The notes beneath the pieces were generated by a model. That model made no database searches. It was not told the origin of the DNA and saw nothing but the letters and a program-made list of their open reading frames with translations. Shown here in pieces: positions 38,472-47,433 of a DNA stretch of 50,847 nucleotides. The stretch covers positions 190,881 through 241,727 of the forward strand of contig DJTE01000021.1 of NCBI GenBank assembly GCA_002439165.1, read 5' to 3'. This DNA comes from Chryseobacterium indologenes. GTDB lineage: Bacteria; Bacteroidota; Bacteroidia; Flavobacteriales; Weeksellaceae. A program made the position numbers and the translations under genes. How positions within the stretch are numbered: the stretch's first letter is position 1; every line of letters starts with the position of its first letter.

Positions 38472-39599
38472 ATGAAGAATTTTGAATTGTTCTTAAGCGA
38501 ATCGGGGATTTCTATTTTTTATGTGAAAATAGGGTTGGGTTTCGTATTCTCTTTTTTAATTACTTTTTTCTCCATTCCCACCATAGTGAAGATTTCCAGA
38601 AGGAAAAATCTGATGGATGAGCCGGGAGTGAGAAGTTCACATCTCAGGAAAGTTCCTAATTTAGGAGGAATTGCTATTTTTTATTCCATCGGGATCTGCG
38701 CATCCATCTTTGCATACGAGCTTTTTGATCTCTATAAATTCCTTTTTGCCTCACTGATCATTCTCCTGTATATCGGGGTGATGGATGATATTGTGGTGAT
38801 GAGGGCCTATAAGAAACTTGTAGCTCAGATTGTTGTATCGTCATTGGTGGTCATTGGTTCGGATATCCGGATCAGAAGCTTATTCGGGATATTCGGGATC
38901 TATGAACTGGGATATCCGGTAAGTATACTATTCAGCATCATTACTTTTATTGTACTGATCAATGCTTTTAACCTTATTGATGGTATAGACGGGCTGGCCG
39001 GAGGATATTCTGTGATCTGCAGCGGTCTGTTCGGGATCAGTTATTACAGGTTGGGAGAATACAATTATCCGCTGGTTGTTCTTTCTGTTGTTATTATCGG
39101 AACCGTTCTGGCATTTCTGTATTACAACCTTTCCAATTACAGGACCAATAAAATATTCATGGGAGATACAGGTTCTATGCTCCTGGGGTTTCTCCTGGCA
39201 TTTACCTCCATCTGTTTCATTGATATTTTTATAGATAAGGAACTTCCGAATATTCCGAGGTACCATCTGCAGTCGGCACCGGCTGTTGCAGTAGCAATTC
39301 TCATTCTGCCGATCGTAGATACACTGAATGTAATTATTGTGAGACTTTGTAACAAAAAATCACCTTTTGATGCAGATAAGAACCATATCCACCATAAGTT
39401 GCTGAAACTGGACCTTACCCATAGAAGGGCCACATTTTATATTATTGTTTATTACCTTCTTATTGTGGCGGTAGCTTATTACTTAAGACATATGAACATC
39501 AACCTGCTGTTGCTGATTATTGTTCTGCTGGGCTTTTCAGGGGCTTATCTGCCGGATCTTATCTATCGTTTACGAAATAACAAGAAAATATCAATATAA
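38472..39599 (+). CDS. WecA/MraY-family phospho-sugar transferase to undecaprenyl phosphate
   Basis: The 375-residue polytopic protein (about 10-11 helices) has the family motifs in order: DDIVVMRAYKKLVAQ, FNLIDGIDGLAGG, YRTNKIFMGDTGSM and DKNHIHHKLL, including the histidine motif. These enzymes load a sugar-1-phosphate, usually an N-acetylhexosamine, onto undecaprenyl phosphate to start O-antigen, capsule or exopolysaccharide synthesis. I start at 38472, where AAAGGA lies five to six bases upstream of the ATG; an upstream ATG (38424) lacks this. The gene precedes the Wza/Wzc-like export genes. Confidence 0.85.
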   Translation: MKNFELFLSESGISIFYVKIGLGFVFSFLITFFSIPTIVKISRRKNLMDEPGVRSSHLRKVPNLGGIAIFYSIGICASIFAYELFDLYKFLFASLIILLYIGVMDDIVVMRAYKKLVAQIVVSSLVVIGSDIRIRSLFGIFGIYELGYPVSILFSIITFIVLINAFNLIDGIDGLAGGYSVICSGLFGISYYRLGEYNYPLVVLSVVIIGTVLAFLYYNLSNYRTNKIFMGDTGSMLLGFLLAFTSICFIDIFIDKELPNIPRYHLQSAPAVAVAILILPIVDTLNVIIVRLCNKKSPFDADKNHIHHKLLKLDLTHRRATFYIIVYYLLIVAVAYYLRHMNINLLLLIIVLLGFSGAYLPDLIYRLRNNKKISI

Positions 39600-39603
39600 T
39601 TTT

Positions 39604-39611
39604 TACTTTTG
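39604..39611 (+). promoter_or_regulatory. Bacteroidetes -7 box for the Wza-like gene
   Basis: TACTTTTG followed by CATAC lies only five bases after the stop of the phosphotransferase gene. The start codon is 17 bases downstream of the box, so the leader is about 11 bases. The longer frame starting at 39520 overlaps the upstream gene and this box and is rejected. Confidence 0.5.
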
Positions 39612-39627
39612 CATACAATATTCAAAT

Positions 39628-40494
39628 ATGATGAAGAACTTTAAGTATTTATTTTTAATATTACCCTTTTTTATTACCTCCTGCATCACCAAGAAAGATG
39701 TAAGATACATGCAGCCGAGCGAAAGCCTGGTGATTAATGAAGAAGGTCTTATTCCCTACAATATTCCCGTTTACAGAATTACCAAAAATGACATTCTCAA
39801 TCTTAATATTGTAACCACTCCCAAAGGAGATGCTGCTCAGTTTTATTCCAGTCTCAATACTTCCGGAGGAACAGGGGGAGGTGCAGGAAGCACGGCTCTG
39901 GCCGGAGGAAGAGCAGCCGGTGGTGGCGGATCAAGTACAGGAGGGAATATCAACTTCTATTTCAACGGATTGAAAGTAGATTCCAAAGGAGATATTAATG
40001 TATTCGGGATCGGATATATTAAAGCGGAAGGGAGAACCCTTGAAGATATTACCAAAGAACTTCAGGATAAAGTAAATGAAAACTTCCAGGAAGGAAAAGC
40101 AGAAGTAAGATTAAATACAGACGGAATTACCTATTACATTCTGGGAGACGTGGAAACAACAGGGCTTTCAGGAGAAAAAGTGGTTCATAAGAATACACTC
40201 ACCATCACTGAAGCTTTGGCTATTAACGGTGGATTAAACAGAACGGTAGACCGTAAAAACATCGTTATTCACAGAAAATTTCCGGAAGGAATTAAAAAAG
40301 CTCAGATAGACCTTACCCGTGAAGATATTATGAACTCTCCTTATTATTATGTACAGAACGGAGATGAAATCTATCTTAATACCAGAGGAAAAAGTCTTAA
40401 CGGATTCGGAAAAGATCCTGTACAGACTTTAACGACCGGAGTATCGGTGATCACCACCGCATTATCAATTTATCTCCTTCTTAAAAACCTTTAA
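39628..40494 (+). CDS. Wza-like polysaccharide export lipoprotein
   Basis: The 288-residue protein starts with a lipoprotein signal (lipobox ITSC, lipidated C19). The Poly_export domain begins with YRITKNDILNLNIVTTP. It is interrupted at about residues 77-108 by a Gly/Ser-rich insert. SGEKVVHKNTLTITEALAING and the following IVIHRKF belong to an SLBB-type domain, and the chain ends in a hydrophobic helix, as in outer-membrane-spanning Wza-type proteins. It should form the outer-membrane exit pore for polysaccharide together with the Wzc-like kinase 2 bases downstream. Confidence 0.85.
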   Translation: MMKNFKYLFLILPFFITSCITKKDVRYMQPSESLVINEEGLIPYNIPVYRITKNDILNLNIVTTPKGDAAQFYSSLNTSGGTGGGAGSTALAGGRAAGGGGSSTGGNINFYFNGLKVDSKGDINVFGIGYIKAEGRTLEDITKELQDKVNENFQEGKAEVRLNTDGITYYILGDVETTGLSGEKVVHKNTLTITEALAINGGLNRTVDRKNIVIHRKFPEGIKKAQIDLTREDIMNSPYYYVQNGDEIYLNTRGKSLNGFGKDPVQTLTTGVSVITTALSIYLLLKNL

Positions 40495-40496
40495 TC

Positions 40497-42998
40497 ATGA
40501 TTCCAGGTAAAGACGAAAAAATAGGGAAGAACGAGCCCCAGAAGGAGAAGTACGGATCGTTTGCATTATTTGATGTTGAGCATTTTCTCAGACGTATACT
40601 TAAGAACTGGTACTGGTTTGTTTTCATGCTGTTCCTCGGATATGCTATCTCATGGGTATACAGCAAATATTACGCGCAGAATATTTTTGCCTCAGACCTT
40701 TCTCTGAGTATTTCCAATAATACATCAAGTTATTTTACACCCAATCAGTCCATCAACTTTATTTGGGGACAGAGCGGGAATCAGGATGGAATTTATCTTA
40801 AAAAGATGCTTCTTTCCAGATCCCATAACGAATTTCTGGTAAAAGAACTGGATCTTTTCACGAATTATTCTACCAAAGGGTTAATCAAATCAACCTATAT
40901 CGATAAAACAGATTCTCCGGTATTCCTGCAGATTGATAAAAAACACCTTCAGCAGGTTAATTACCCGATTACCCTGATTCCGAAGGGTGGAGATTCTTTC
41001 GAAGTGGTTCTTCCTGAAGAAGGACAGTCTACCAGTTTGTACAATTATGAAACCGAAGGATTCCATTCCGTGAGTGCCTATGCAAGACCTGCCAATAAAA
41101 TTATTAAGGTTAACGAATGGTATAATACCCCGAATCTGAGATTCAAACTGCTTAAAAACCCGGAAATTCCCAAAATTAAAGTAGATAACATTATCGTCAA
41201 TCTTACTTCCATCAATCAGAGTGTGAATGAAATTGTATCAACAATAGGGGTAGATTTCGACAGGGAGATCAATACGATCATGTTTATCACCAAAAAAGGG
41301 TATAATCTTAACAGTACAGTAAACTTTCTGAATAAATCGGTTACAGAGCTTCAGAAAAAAAGACTTGCAGATAAAAATATAGTTAATAAAAATACGGAAC
41401 TCTACCTTCAGGGAAATCTGGATAATATCCGTAAAAAACTGGATTCAAGTGCGGCGGTTCTCAACTTCCTGAAGACATCCGAAAAGCTTTATAACATTAA
41501 AGACAGAGATGAAAAGTCACTGGAAAAGATCAAGGAACTTGAAGCAAAGAAAGCAGACCTTGTAAGCAAGATCAGCTCACTGAACAATATTAAAAATACT
41601 CTTCAGTCTCAGGATTTTGAAAAAATGATCAGCACCAATGCGGCTGGTTTTGAAGATGGATTCTTCTCGGCTTCCGTTAGCGAACTGAAAGCGCTCTACA
41701 CCAAGAGAAGAGAAATGGCCACCATCTATAAGCCCAATTCGGAGCCTATGAAAGAAATCAACAGGCTTATCAATGAGGCAAGAATGGGATCATCCGGCAG
41801 CCTGAGAAATTATTATACCAGATATTATGATGAAATCAATAAGATAGACCGCCAGGTGGCAGATGCCAATTCCGATCTCATTTCATATCCGGAAAAAGAA
41901 AGAAAATATCTGGATGCTGAAAGAGGGTATAACATGATTGAAGCAACCTACAACAGCCTTTTGGGAAGACAGAACGAAGCCCAGATGAAGGTGGCTACCA
42001 ATCAGTCTGATATTACAGTGATTGACCCGGCCAAGAATCTTGGGCAGGCTCCGATCGGACCCAACGTAAAAGGTATAAAAATGGCCATCATGATGGGACT
42101 GTTGCTGCTTCCGATGGTATTTATCCTGATTGGGGAAGTGCTGGATAACAAGATCCGTAACATTAAAGAACTGTTGAGTGCAACCAAAATTCCTCTTCTG
42201 GGCGTAATTGGAAACAATACCAATGAGAATATGCTGACTGTTCTTGAACAGCCTAAATCATCCGTGTCAGAAGCGTTCCGTGGCATCAGGGCCAATATGA
42301 GATTCCTGATGGAAGGCAACGAAAACGGAAACGGAAAAATTATTCTGGTAACTTCATCCATCGGAGGAGAAGGAAAAACATATGTTTCCATCAATCTGGC
42401 ATCAGTAATAGGTCTCAGCGATAAAAAGACCATTCTTCTGGGAATGGACCTTAGAAAACCTAAAATTTTCGGAGACTTCAATATTGATAATAAATATGGT
42501 ATTTCAAATTACCTTACAGGAGAAGTAGATATAGATCAGATCATCAATAAAACCAGGATCCCGAATCTGGATGTTGCCACATCAGGACCTATTCCGCCTA
42601 ACCCGTCGGAACTTCTGATGAGTGAAAGCAATATCAGATTTATAGATGAACTGAAAAAAAGATATGATTTCATCATCATCGACTCTCCGCCGGTGGGACT
42701 TGTTGCAGATTCTTATGAATTAATGAAATATTCAGATGCCAATATCTATGTGGTACGCCATGAATATACCGAAAAATATATGCTGAAGATGATCACGGAA
42801 AAATACCATGCCAATGAGATCAGCCATCTTGGACTTATTTATAACGATTATAATACCAAGCAGGGCTACGGTTATGGATACGGATACGGCTACGGATATG
42901 GCTATGGCTACGGATATTTTGATGAAGATAAAAACTATAAAGAACCTCTGCTGATAAAAATAAGGAATAAGGTACAGACAATATTTAATAAAAAATAA
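40497..42998 (+). CDS. Wzc-like exopolysaccharide chain-length tyrosine autokinase
   Basis: The 833-residue protein combines a Wzz-type membrane domain with a cytoplasmic BY-kinase. A first helix lies near 40-60, a long periplasmic coiled coil (about 270-500) follows, and a second helix near 525-545. The kinase has Walker A SSIGGEGKTYV (about 619-630), Walker A' TILLGMDLRKP (near 646) and Walker B FIIIDSPP (near 724). The tail holds nine consecutive Gly-Tyr pairs (residues 790-807) before FDEDKNY, an unusually regular tyrosine cluster for autophosphorylation. Together with the Wza-like protein it controls polymer length and export. A terminator follows. Confidence 0.9.
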   Translation: MIPGKDEKIGKNEPQKEKYGSFALFDVEHFLRRILKNWYWFVFMLFLGYAISWVYSKYYAQNIFASDLSLSISNNTSSYFTPNQSINFIWGQSGNQDGIYLKKMLLSRSHNEFLVKELDLFTNYSTKGLIKSTYIDKTDSPVFLQIDKKHLQQVNYPITLIPKGGDSFEVVLPEEGQSTSLYNYETEGFHSVSAYARPANKIIKVNEWYNTPNLRFKLLKNPEIPKIKVDNIIVNLTSINQSVNEIVSTIGVDFDREINTIMFITKKGYNLNSTVNFLNKSVTELQKKRLADKNIVNKNTELYLQGNLDNIRKKLDSSAAVLNFLKTSEKLYNIKDRDEKSLEKIKELEAKKADLVSKISSLNNIKNTLQSQDFEKMISTNAAGFEDGFFSASVSELKALYTKRREMATIYKPNSEPMKEINRLINEARMGSSGSLRNYYTRYYDEINKIDRQVADANSDLISYPEKERKYLDAERGYNMIEATYNSLLGRQNEAQMKVATNQSDITVIDPAKNLGQAPIGPNVKGIKMAIMMGLLLLPMVFILIGEVLDNKIRNIKELLSATKIPLLGVIGNNTNENMLTVLEQPKSSVSEAFRGIRANMRFLMEGNENGNGKIILVTSSIGGEGKTYVSINLASVIGLSDKKTILLGMDLRKPKIFGDFNIDNKYGISNYLTGEVDIDQIINKTRIPNLDVATSGPIPPNPSELLMSESNIRFIDELKKRYDFIIIDSPPVGLVADSYELMKYSDANIYVVRHEYTEKYMLKMITEKYHANEISHLGLIYNDYNTKQGYGYGYGYGYGYGYGYGYFDEDKNYKEPLLIKIRNKVQTIFNKK

Positions 42999-43004
42999 AG
43001 TGAT

Positions 43005-43027
43005 AAACCCTCATCCATTGGGGGTTT
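43005..43027 (+). terminator. Terminator after the Wzc-like gene
   Basis: AAACCCTC pairs with GGGGGTTT (one T-G pair) around ATCCATT. The following tract CTTTATATTTT is T-rich but interrupted, so termination may be partial. Confidence 0.65.
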
Positions 43028-43161
43028 CTTTATATTTTAAGTAATTGAATTCTGTGAAAAAAAGAATATTTTCGTTACTTTGCCGTTTACTTTATAACAA
43101 ATTATGTTTTTTTGTTTATTTTTAACTAAACATTAAGAATATCATTAATATAAAAATGTTT

Positions 43162-43169
43162 TATATTTG
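43162..43169 (+). promoter_or_regulatory. Bacteroidetes -7 box for the DUF6089-like/uppS/bamA operon
   Basis: TATATTTG followed by CAAAA matches TAnnTTTG. The ATG at 43212 lies 42 bases downstream. A TTG-initiated longer frame (43167) would begin inside the box and is rejected. Confidence 0.5.
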
Positions 43170-43211
43170 CAAAAATTAAATTTTAAAATAACCATAAATC
43201 CATATTCTTTT

Positions 43212-44102
43212 ATGAATAAAAAATTATTGTTTAGCTTCCTTGCCTTCCTCGGAATGGTAAGTGTTAAAGCACAAAGAAATGAATTGGGAGTTCGCCTGGG
43301 GATGAGTAATCTTGTAGGGGACGTAGGGAGAACCAATTATATTTTACAAAAGCCATTGGATTTAGACAGAGTGTCAGAATGGGGCTTTCCGTTTTATGGA
43401 GGCATTTTATATAGATTTAATTTTAACCCGCATCAGACTGTGAGATTGGATCTGGGATATAATCAGGTTCAGTTCAATGATAAAGCGGCAAAAGAAGAAT
43501 ACAGAGTGAAAAGAAACTCTTACGGAAAAAACAATGTATACGAGGCAAGCTTAATGTTCGAATACAACTTTTTCCCTGTAAATAACGAGCAGCTGAGCAT
43601 GGTAAGCCCATACATCTTCGGAGGTATCGGTGCTTTGATGTTTGATGCTCCTAAAGCAACCCTTGTGAACGACTTCAGAAGAGATGCAGACGGAGTGGCG
43701 CAGGCTCCTCTCAACGAATTAGACTTCAAAACTACCGAAGAATATTCATTGGGGAAAAAAGTGACAATGCATATTCCTTTTGGAGTAGGATTGAAATATA
43801 AGTTTAACCATAACTGGGCAATCTTTGCGGAGGCTACATTCAGATATACCCTGACTGATCAGCTGGATCACAGTAAAATATTATCAGAAGATGTGAAGTC
43901 TTCTTTTAATGCAGATATACTGGATCCTGCTACCGGCGGTTCACTGCTGCAGTCCGGAAATTATTATGCCGTTTCCAAAGAAAGAGAGAAAGAGTTTATC
44001 GGAAAAAGAAATATTGGTGACGGAAGATCCAAAGACTGGATGAATACTTTCAGCTTAGGACTTACGTACTCTTTCGGAAGACCTCCTTGTTATTGTGATT
44101 AA
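43212..44102 (+). CDS. DUF6089-like outer membrane beta-barrel protein
   Basis: The 296-residue product has a signal peptide (MNKKLLFSFLAFLGMVSVKAQ, cut after AQ) and a strand-rich body with ELGVRLGMSNLVGDVGRTNY at the start, YIFGGIGALMFDAPKA in the middle and SLGLTYSFGRPPCY at the end. This matches the DUF6089 family, which precedes uppS and bamA in many Bacteroidetes. It ends one base into the uppS start (TAATG), so coupling is likely. The function is unknown; the barrel architecture and operon suggest envelope assembly. Confidence 0.72.
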   Translation: MNKKLLFSFLAFLGMVSVKAQRNELGVRLGMSNLVGDVGRTNYILQKPLDLDRVSEWGFPFYGGILYRFNFNPHQTVRLDLGYNQVQFNDKAAKEEYRVKRNSYGKNNVYEASLMFEYNFFPVNNEQLSMVSPYIFGGIGALMFDAPKATLVNDFRRDADGVAQAPLNELDFKTTEEYSLGKKVTMHIPFGVGLKYKFNHNWAIFAEATFRYTLTDQLDHSKILSEDVKSSFNADILDPATGGSLLQSGNYYAVSKEREKEFIGKRNIGDGRSKDWMNTFSLGLTYSFGRPPCYCD

Positions 44103-44857
44103 TGGATATGTCGTTGATTAAAGATAAAATAAATTCTGAGAATTTACCAAAACATGTAGCCATCATTATGGATGGCAATGGAAGATGGGCAAAATCCCGT
44201 GGCGAAGAAAGAACTTTCGGTCACAAAAATGCCATTAATGCAGTAAGAAATGCCATTAATGCCTGCAATGAGATCAATATACCCTATTTAACACTCTACA
44301 CATTTTCATCCGAAAATTGGAGCCGCCCCACAGAAGAAGTCAATACCCTGATGAATCTGCTGGTGGAAACCCTGTTGCTGGAAGCCGACGAGATCTTCAG
44401 CAAAGGATTGAGAATGCACGTGATAGGAAATCTGGATAAACTTCCTCTCCTTGTGAAAGAACAGCTTGAACGTGTAGTAGAGCTTACCAAAGAAAACACA
44501 AAAGGAAATTTAGTATTGGCAATAAGCTACGGATCCCAGAGTGAAATCCTGGAAGCCGTGAAAAATATAAGTTCTGATGTGAAAGAAGGAAAAATAGAGA
44601 CAGAAAATATTGACGAAAAACTGTTTGAAAGCTATCTCTATACCAAAAACTTTCCTCCCGTAGACCTTTTGATAAGAACCAGCGGAGAAATAAGAATAAG
44701 CAACTTCCTCCTTTGGCAGATTGCCTATGCAGAACTGCAGTTTTTAAATGTCCTATGGCCGGACTTTACCAAAGATATTTTCTTTCAGTGTATTGTAGAC
44801 TATCAAAACAAAGAAAGAAGATACGGACTTACCGGCGATCAGATAAAAGCCCAATAA
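44102..44857 (+). CDS. uppS: Isoprenyl transferase (undecaprenyl diphosphate synthase)
   Basis: The 251-residue enzyme extends farnesyl diphosphate with isopentenyl units to make the lipid carrier for peptidoglycan and polysaccharide synthesis. Motifs are HVAIIMDGNGRWAK (catalytic D24), FSSENWSRPTEEV, and the C-terminal LIRTSGEIRISNFLLWQIAYAEL pattern with RTSGE. It overlaps the preceding barrel gene by one base and lies 28 bases before bamA. The same lipid carrier is used by the phosphotransferase at 38472-39599. Confidence 0.94.
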   Translation: MDMSLIKDKINSENLPKHVAIIMDGNGRWAKSRGEERTFGHKNAINAVRNAINACNEINIPYLTLYTFSSENWSRPTEEVNTLMNLLVETLLLEADEIFSKGLRMHVIGNLDKLPLLVKEQLERVVELTKENTKGNLVLAISYGSQSEILEAVKNISSDVKEGKIETENIDEKLFESYLYTKNFPPVDLLIRTSGEIRISNFLLWQIAYAELQFLNVLWPDFTKDIFFQCIVDYQNKERRYGLTGDQIKAQ

Positions 44858-44885
44858 ATTTTAAAGAAAAGAAAGACTCGATAAA

Positions 44886-47423
44886 ATGAAGTTTAGACTA
44901 TTACCCATCATAATGTTTGCTGCTTCTGCACATTTTTATGGACAAGTAACTCCTCAGGACAGTACAAAAGTAAACAGTGCTGTACATGCAGAAAATGAAG
45001 CAGGAACTTACACACTTAAGGACATTGTTGTAGATGGGGTCAAAAAATATACACCAGCTCAGATCTTACGTTTTACAGGTCTAAGTAAAGGTGAAGTTGT
45101 GGATATTCCAGGACAGAAAATCAGTAATGCTGTTAAAAAACTATGGGATACCCAGTCTTTTTCAGAAGTAGAAGTGTATGTTCAGAGCATTGAAGGACAG
45201 ACTGTTGTCCTGAGATTCTATCTGGAAGACCTTAAAGACCTTGGAGAAGTAAAATTCACCGGTAAAGGCATCGGTAAATCTAAAAATGAAAAGTTCATTA
45301 AAGATAATAACCTGAAACCGGGTACCAAGATCACTCAGAACCTGATATCAAGTCTTAAGACCAAAATACCTAAAGACTATATAAAAAAGGGTTTCTCAGA
45401 TGCTAAAATTACCATTCAGGATAAAGTAAATGCAAACGATCCGTCTATGGTAGACTGGACCATCAATATCGATAAAGGAAAAAGAATTAAAATCGACCAT
45501 ATCGAATTTGAAGGCAACCAGAGCGTTTCCGATGCTAAACTTAGAAAAAAAGCTTTCAAAGAAACCAAGCAGAAGAGATTTGGAATCGGAGGTATTCTGA
45601 AGTCTTCAAAATTTATTGAAGATAAATATCAGGAAGATAAGCAAAGCCTTATCAACTATTACAACTCATTAGGATACAGAGATGCGGCAATCGTATCCGA
45701 TTCCGTATGGAGAAACAAAAGAAACAACTACGAGATCAATGTAAAACTGAATGAGGGTAAGAAATATTACATCGGAGATATTACATTCACCGGAAATACC
45801 GTATACCCTACGGAATATTTACAGAGATTATTGGGATACAAAAAAGGAGATATCTACGATGCCGTAGGTTTCAACAAAAAAGTTGGTGAAGACGGAGGTA
45901 AGGAAGACGATTCAGACATCAAGTCTGTTTATATGAATAACGGTTACCTTTTCTCCAATGTAACTCCGGTAGAAAAATCCGTATCAGGCGATGCCGTAAA
46001 TCTTGAGATCAGAATCAATGAAGGAGAACAGGCTACCTGGAATAAAGTAACATGGCAGGGGAACACAACAACCCATGACCACGTTGTACTGAGAGCTCTG
46101 AGAACAAAGCCGGGAGAACTTTTCAAAAAGACAGAAATCAAGAGAACCTACTTTGACCTGGCAGGAATGTCCTTCTTTGATCCTCAGCAGGTAGGACAGG
46201 ATATTCAGCCTAATCAACAGGATAACACCGTAGATATCAACTGGAAACTGGTTGAAAAAGGAGCTTCTCAGGTACAGTTACAGGCAGGTTACGGAGGTAA
46301 CAGCTTTATCGGTACACTGGGGCTTACATTCAGTAACTTCTCTCTGAGAAACTTCCTGAAATTTAAAGACTTCAAACCGGTACCTCAGGGAGATGGCCAG
46401 ACGCTGTCTATCCAGGCACAGGCAGGGCAGTACTTCCAGAACTATGGAATTTCATTTACAGAACCGTGGTTATTCGGAACAAAACAGACGGCGCTATCTG
46501 TAAGTGTGAACAATTCCAGAGTGAAATATAATGATACCTACGGAAATGCCCAGAAATTAAATATCTTCTCCGCATCAGCAGGTCTGAACAGATTGCTGAG
46601 CTGGCCCGATGATTATTTCTCATTATATACCGGAATCCAGTTTCAGAAATATAACTTTAAAAACTATCCTTTCCAGTTCGGAGATACAACAGAATATAAC
46701 GGAGATGCCAATAACTTCAGTATCAACTTAGGTTTAAGCAGAAACTCTGCAGGGGTAGACCCTATTTTCCCTACAACGGGATCCAATATAGAACTTACCG
46801 CAAAGTTAACTCCTCCTTATTCCTTATTCAGCAATAAAGATTACTCCACAATGAGTCCCATCAATAAATATAAATGGATGGAATTCTACAAAATCAAATT
46901 TAAAGCTGACGTATACAACGAAATTGCAGGAAAACTCGTGCTGAGATCCTCCGCCGAAATGGGATTCATGGATGGATATAACAAACAGCTTGGAGCACCG
47001 CCTTTCGAAAGATTCTATGTAGGAGGAACCGGGCTTTTCGGGGGTAGATATGACGGTCGTGAACTTATCCCGTTAAGAGGATATGAAAATGCATCTACCT
47101 ATGGTGGCGAAGCAGAAGATATTACCCAGAAGGGAGGAGGAACCATCTATAACAGATTCACCCTGGAATTAAGATATCCGATCTCAATGAGCCAGACTGC
47201 AAAAATCTACGCCCTTACTTTTGCGGAAGGTGGTAACGTATGGAACTCATGGAGCACTTACAATCCTTTCCAGCTGAAAAGATCAGTAGGAGTAGGGGTA
47301 AGAGTCTATATGGGAGCATTTGGTCTGATCGGGTTCGATTTCGCGTACGGATTTGATAAAACGATTTCCGGTACAGAACCATCCGGATGGAAAACACACT
47401 TCCTGATGAACCAATCATTATAA
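44886..47423 (+). CDS. bamA: Outer membrane protein assembly factor BamA
   Basis: The 845-residue protein has a signal peptide (about 1-19), five POTRA-like beta-alpha repeats (about 43-440, with TLKDIVVDGVKKYTPAQIL at the first and WNKVTWQGNTTTHDHVVLRAL near the last), and a C-terminal Omp85 barrel from about 465. The barrel has FYVGGTGLFGGRYDGRELIPLRGY with the G-G-x-x-x-x-x-R-G-Y lid motif. BamA folds and inserts outer-membrane proteins. The last residue is leucine (MNQSL) rather than the usual aromatic. It is followed after 10 bases by two Skp/OmpH chaperone genes. Confidence 0.94.
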   Translation: MKFRLLPIIMFAASAHFYGQVTPQDSTKVNSAVHAENEAGTYTLKDIVVDGVKKYTPAQILRFTGLSKGEVVDIPGQKISNAVKKLWDTQSFSEVEVYVQSIEGQTVVLRFYLEDLKDLGEVKFTGKGIGKSKNEKFIKDNNLKPGTKITQNLISSLKTKIPKDYIKKGFSDAKITIQDKVNANDPSMVDWTINIDKGKRIKIDHIEFEGNQSVSDAKLRKKAFKETKQKRFGIGGILKSSKFIEDKYQEDKQSLINYYNSLGYRDAAIVSDSVWRNKRNNYEINVKLNEGKKYYIGDITFTGNTVYPTEYLQRLLGYKKGDIYDAVGFNKKVGEDGGKEDDSDIKSVYMNNGYLFSNVTPVEKSVSGDAVNLEIRINEGEQATWNKVTWQGNTTTHDHVVLRALRTKPGELFKKTEIKRTYFDLAGMSFFDPQQVGQDIQPNQQDNTVDINWKLVEKGASQVQLQAGYGGNSFIGTLGLTFSNFSLRNFLKFKDFKPVPQGDGQTLSIQAQAGQYFQNYGISFTEPWLFGTKQTALSVSVNNSRVKYNDTYGNAQKLNIFSASAGLNRLLSWPDDYFSLYTGIQFQKYNFKNYPFQFGDTTEYNGDANNFSINLGLSRNSAGVDPIFPTTGSNIELTAKLTPPYSLFSNKDYSTMSPINKYKWMEFYKIKFKADVYNEIAGKLVLRSSAEMGFMDGYNKQLGAPPFERFYVGGTGLFGGRYDGRELIPLRGYENASTYGGEAEDITQKGGGTIYNRFTLELRYPISMSQTAKIYALTFAEGGNVWNSWSTYNPFQLKRSVGVGVRVYMGAFGLIGFDFAYGFDKTISGTEPSGWKTHFLMNQSL

Positions 47424-47433
47424 TTCATAAGAT

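Noticed and set aside
39520..39627. Longer N-terminus for the Wza-like lipoprotein
   Set aside because: It overlaps the upstream gene and the -7 box, and it would bury the lipoprotein signal that starts at 39628.
42864..42917. Phase-variable microsatellite in the kinase tail
   Set aside because: Codons are mixed (GGC/GGT/GGA and TAC/TAT), so slippage is unlikely, and six-base units cannot shift the frame.
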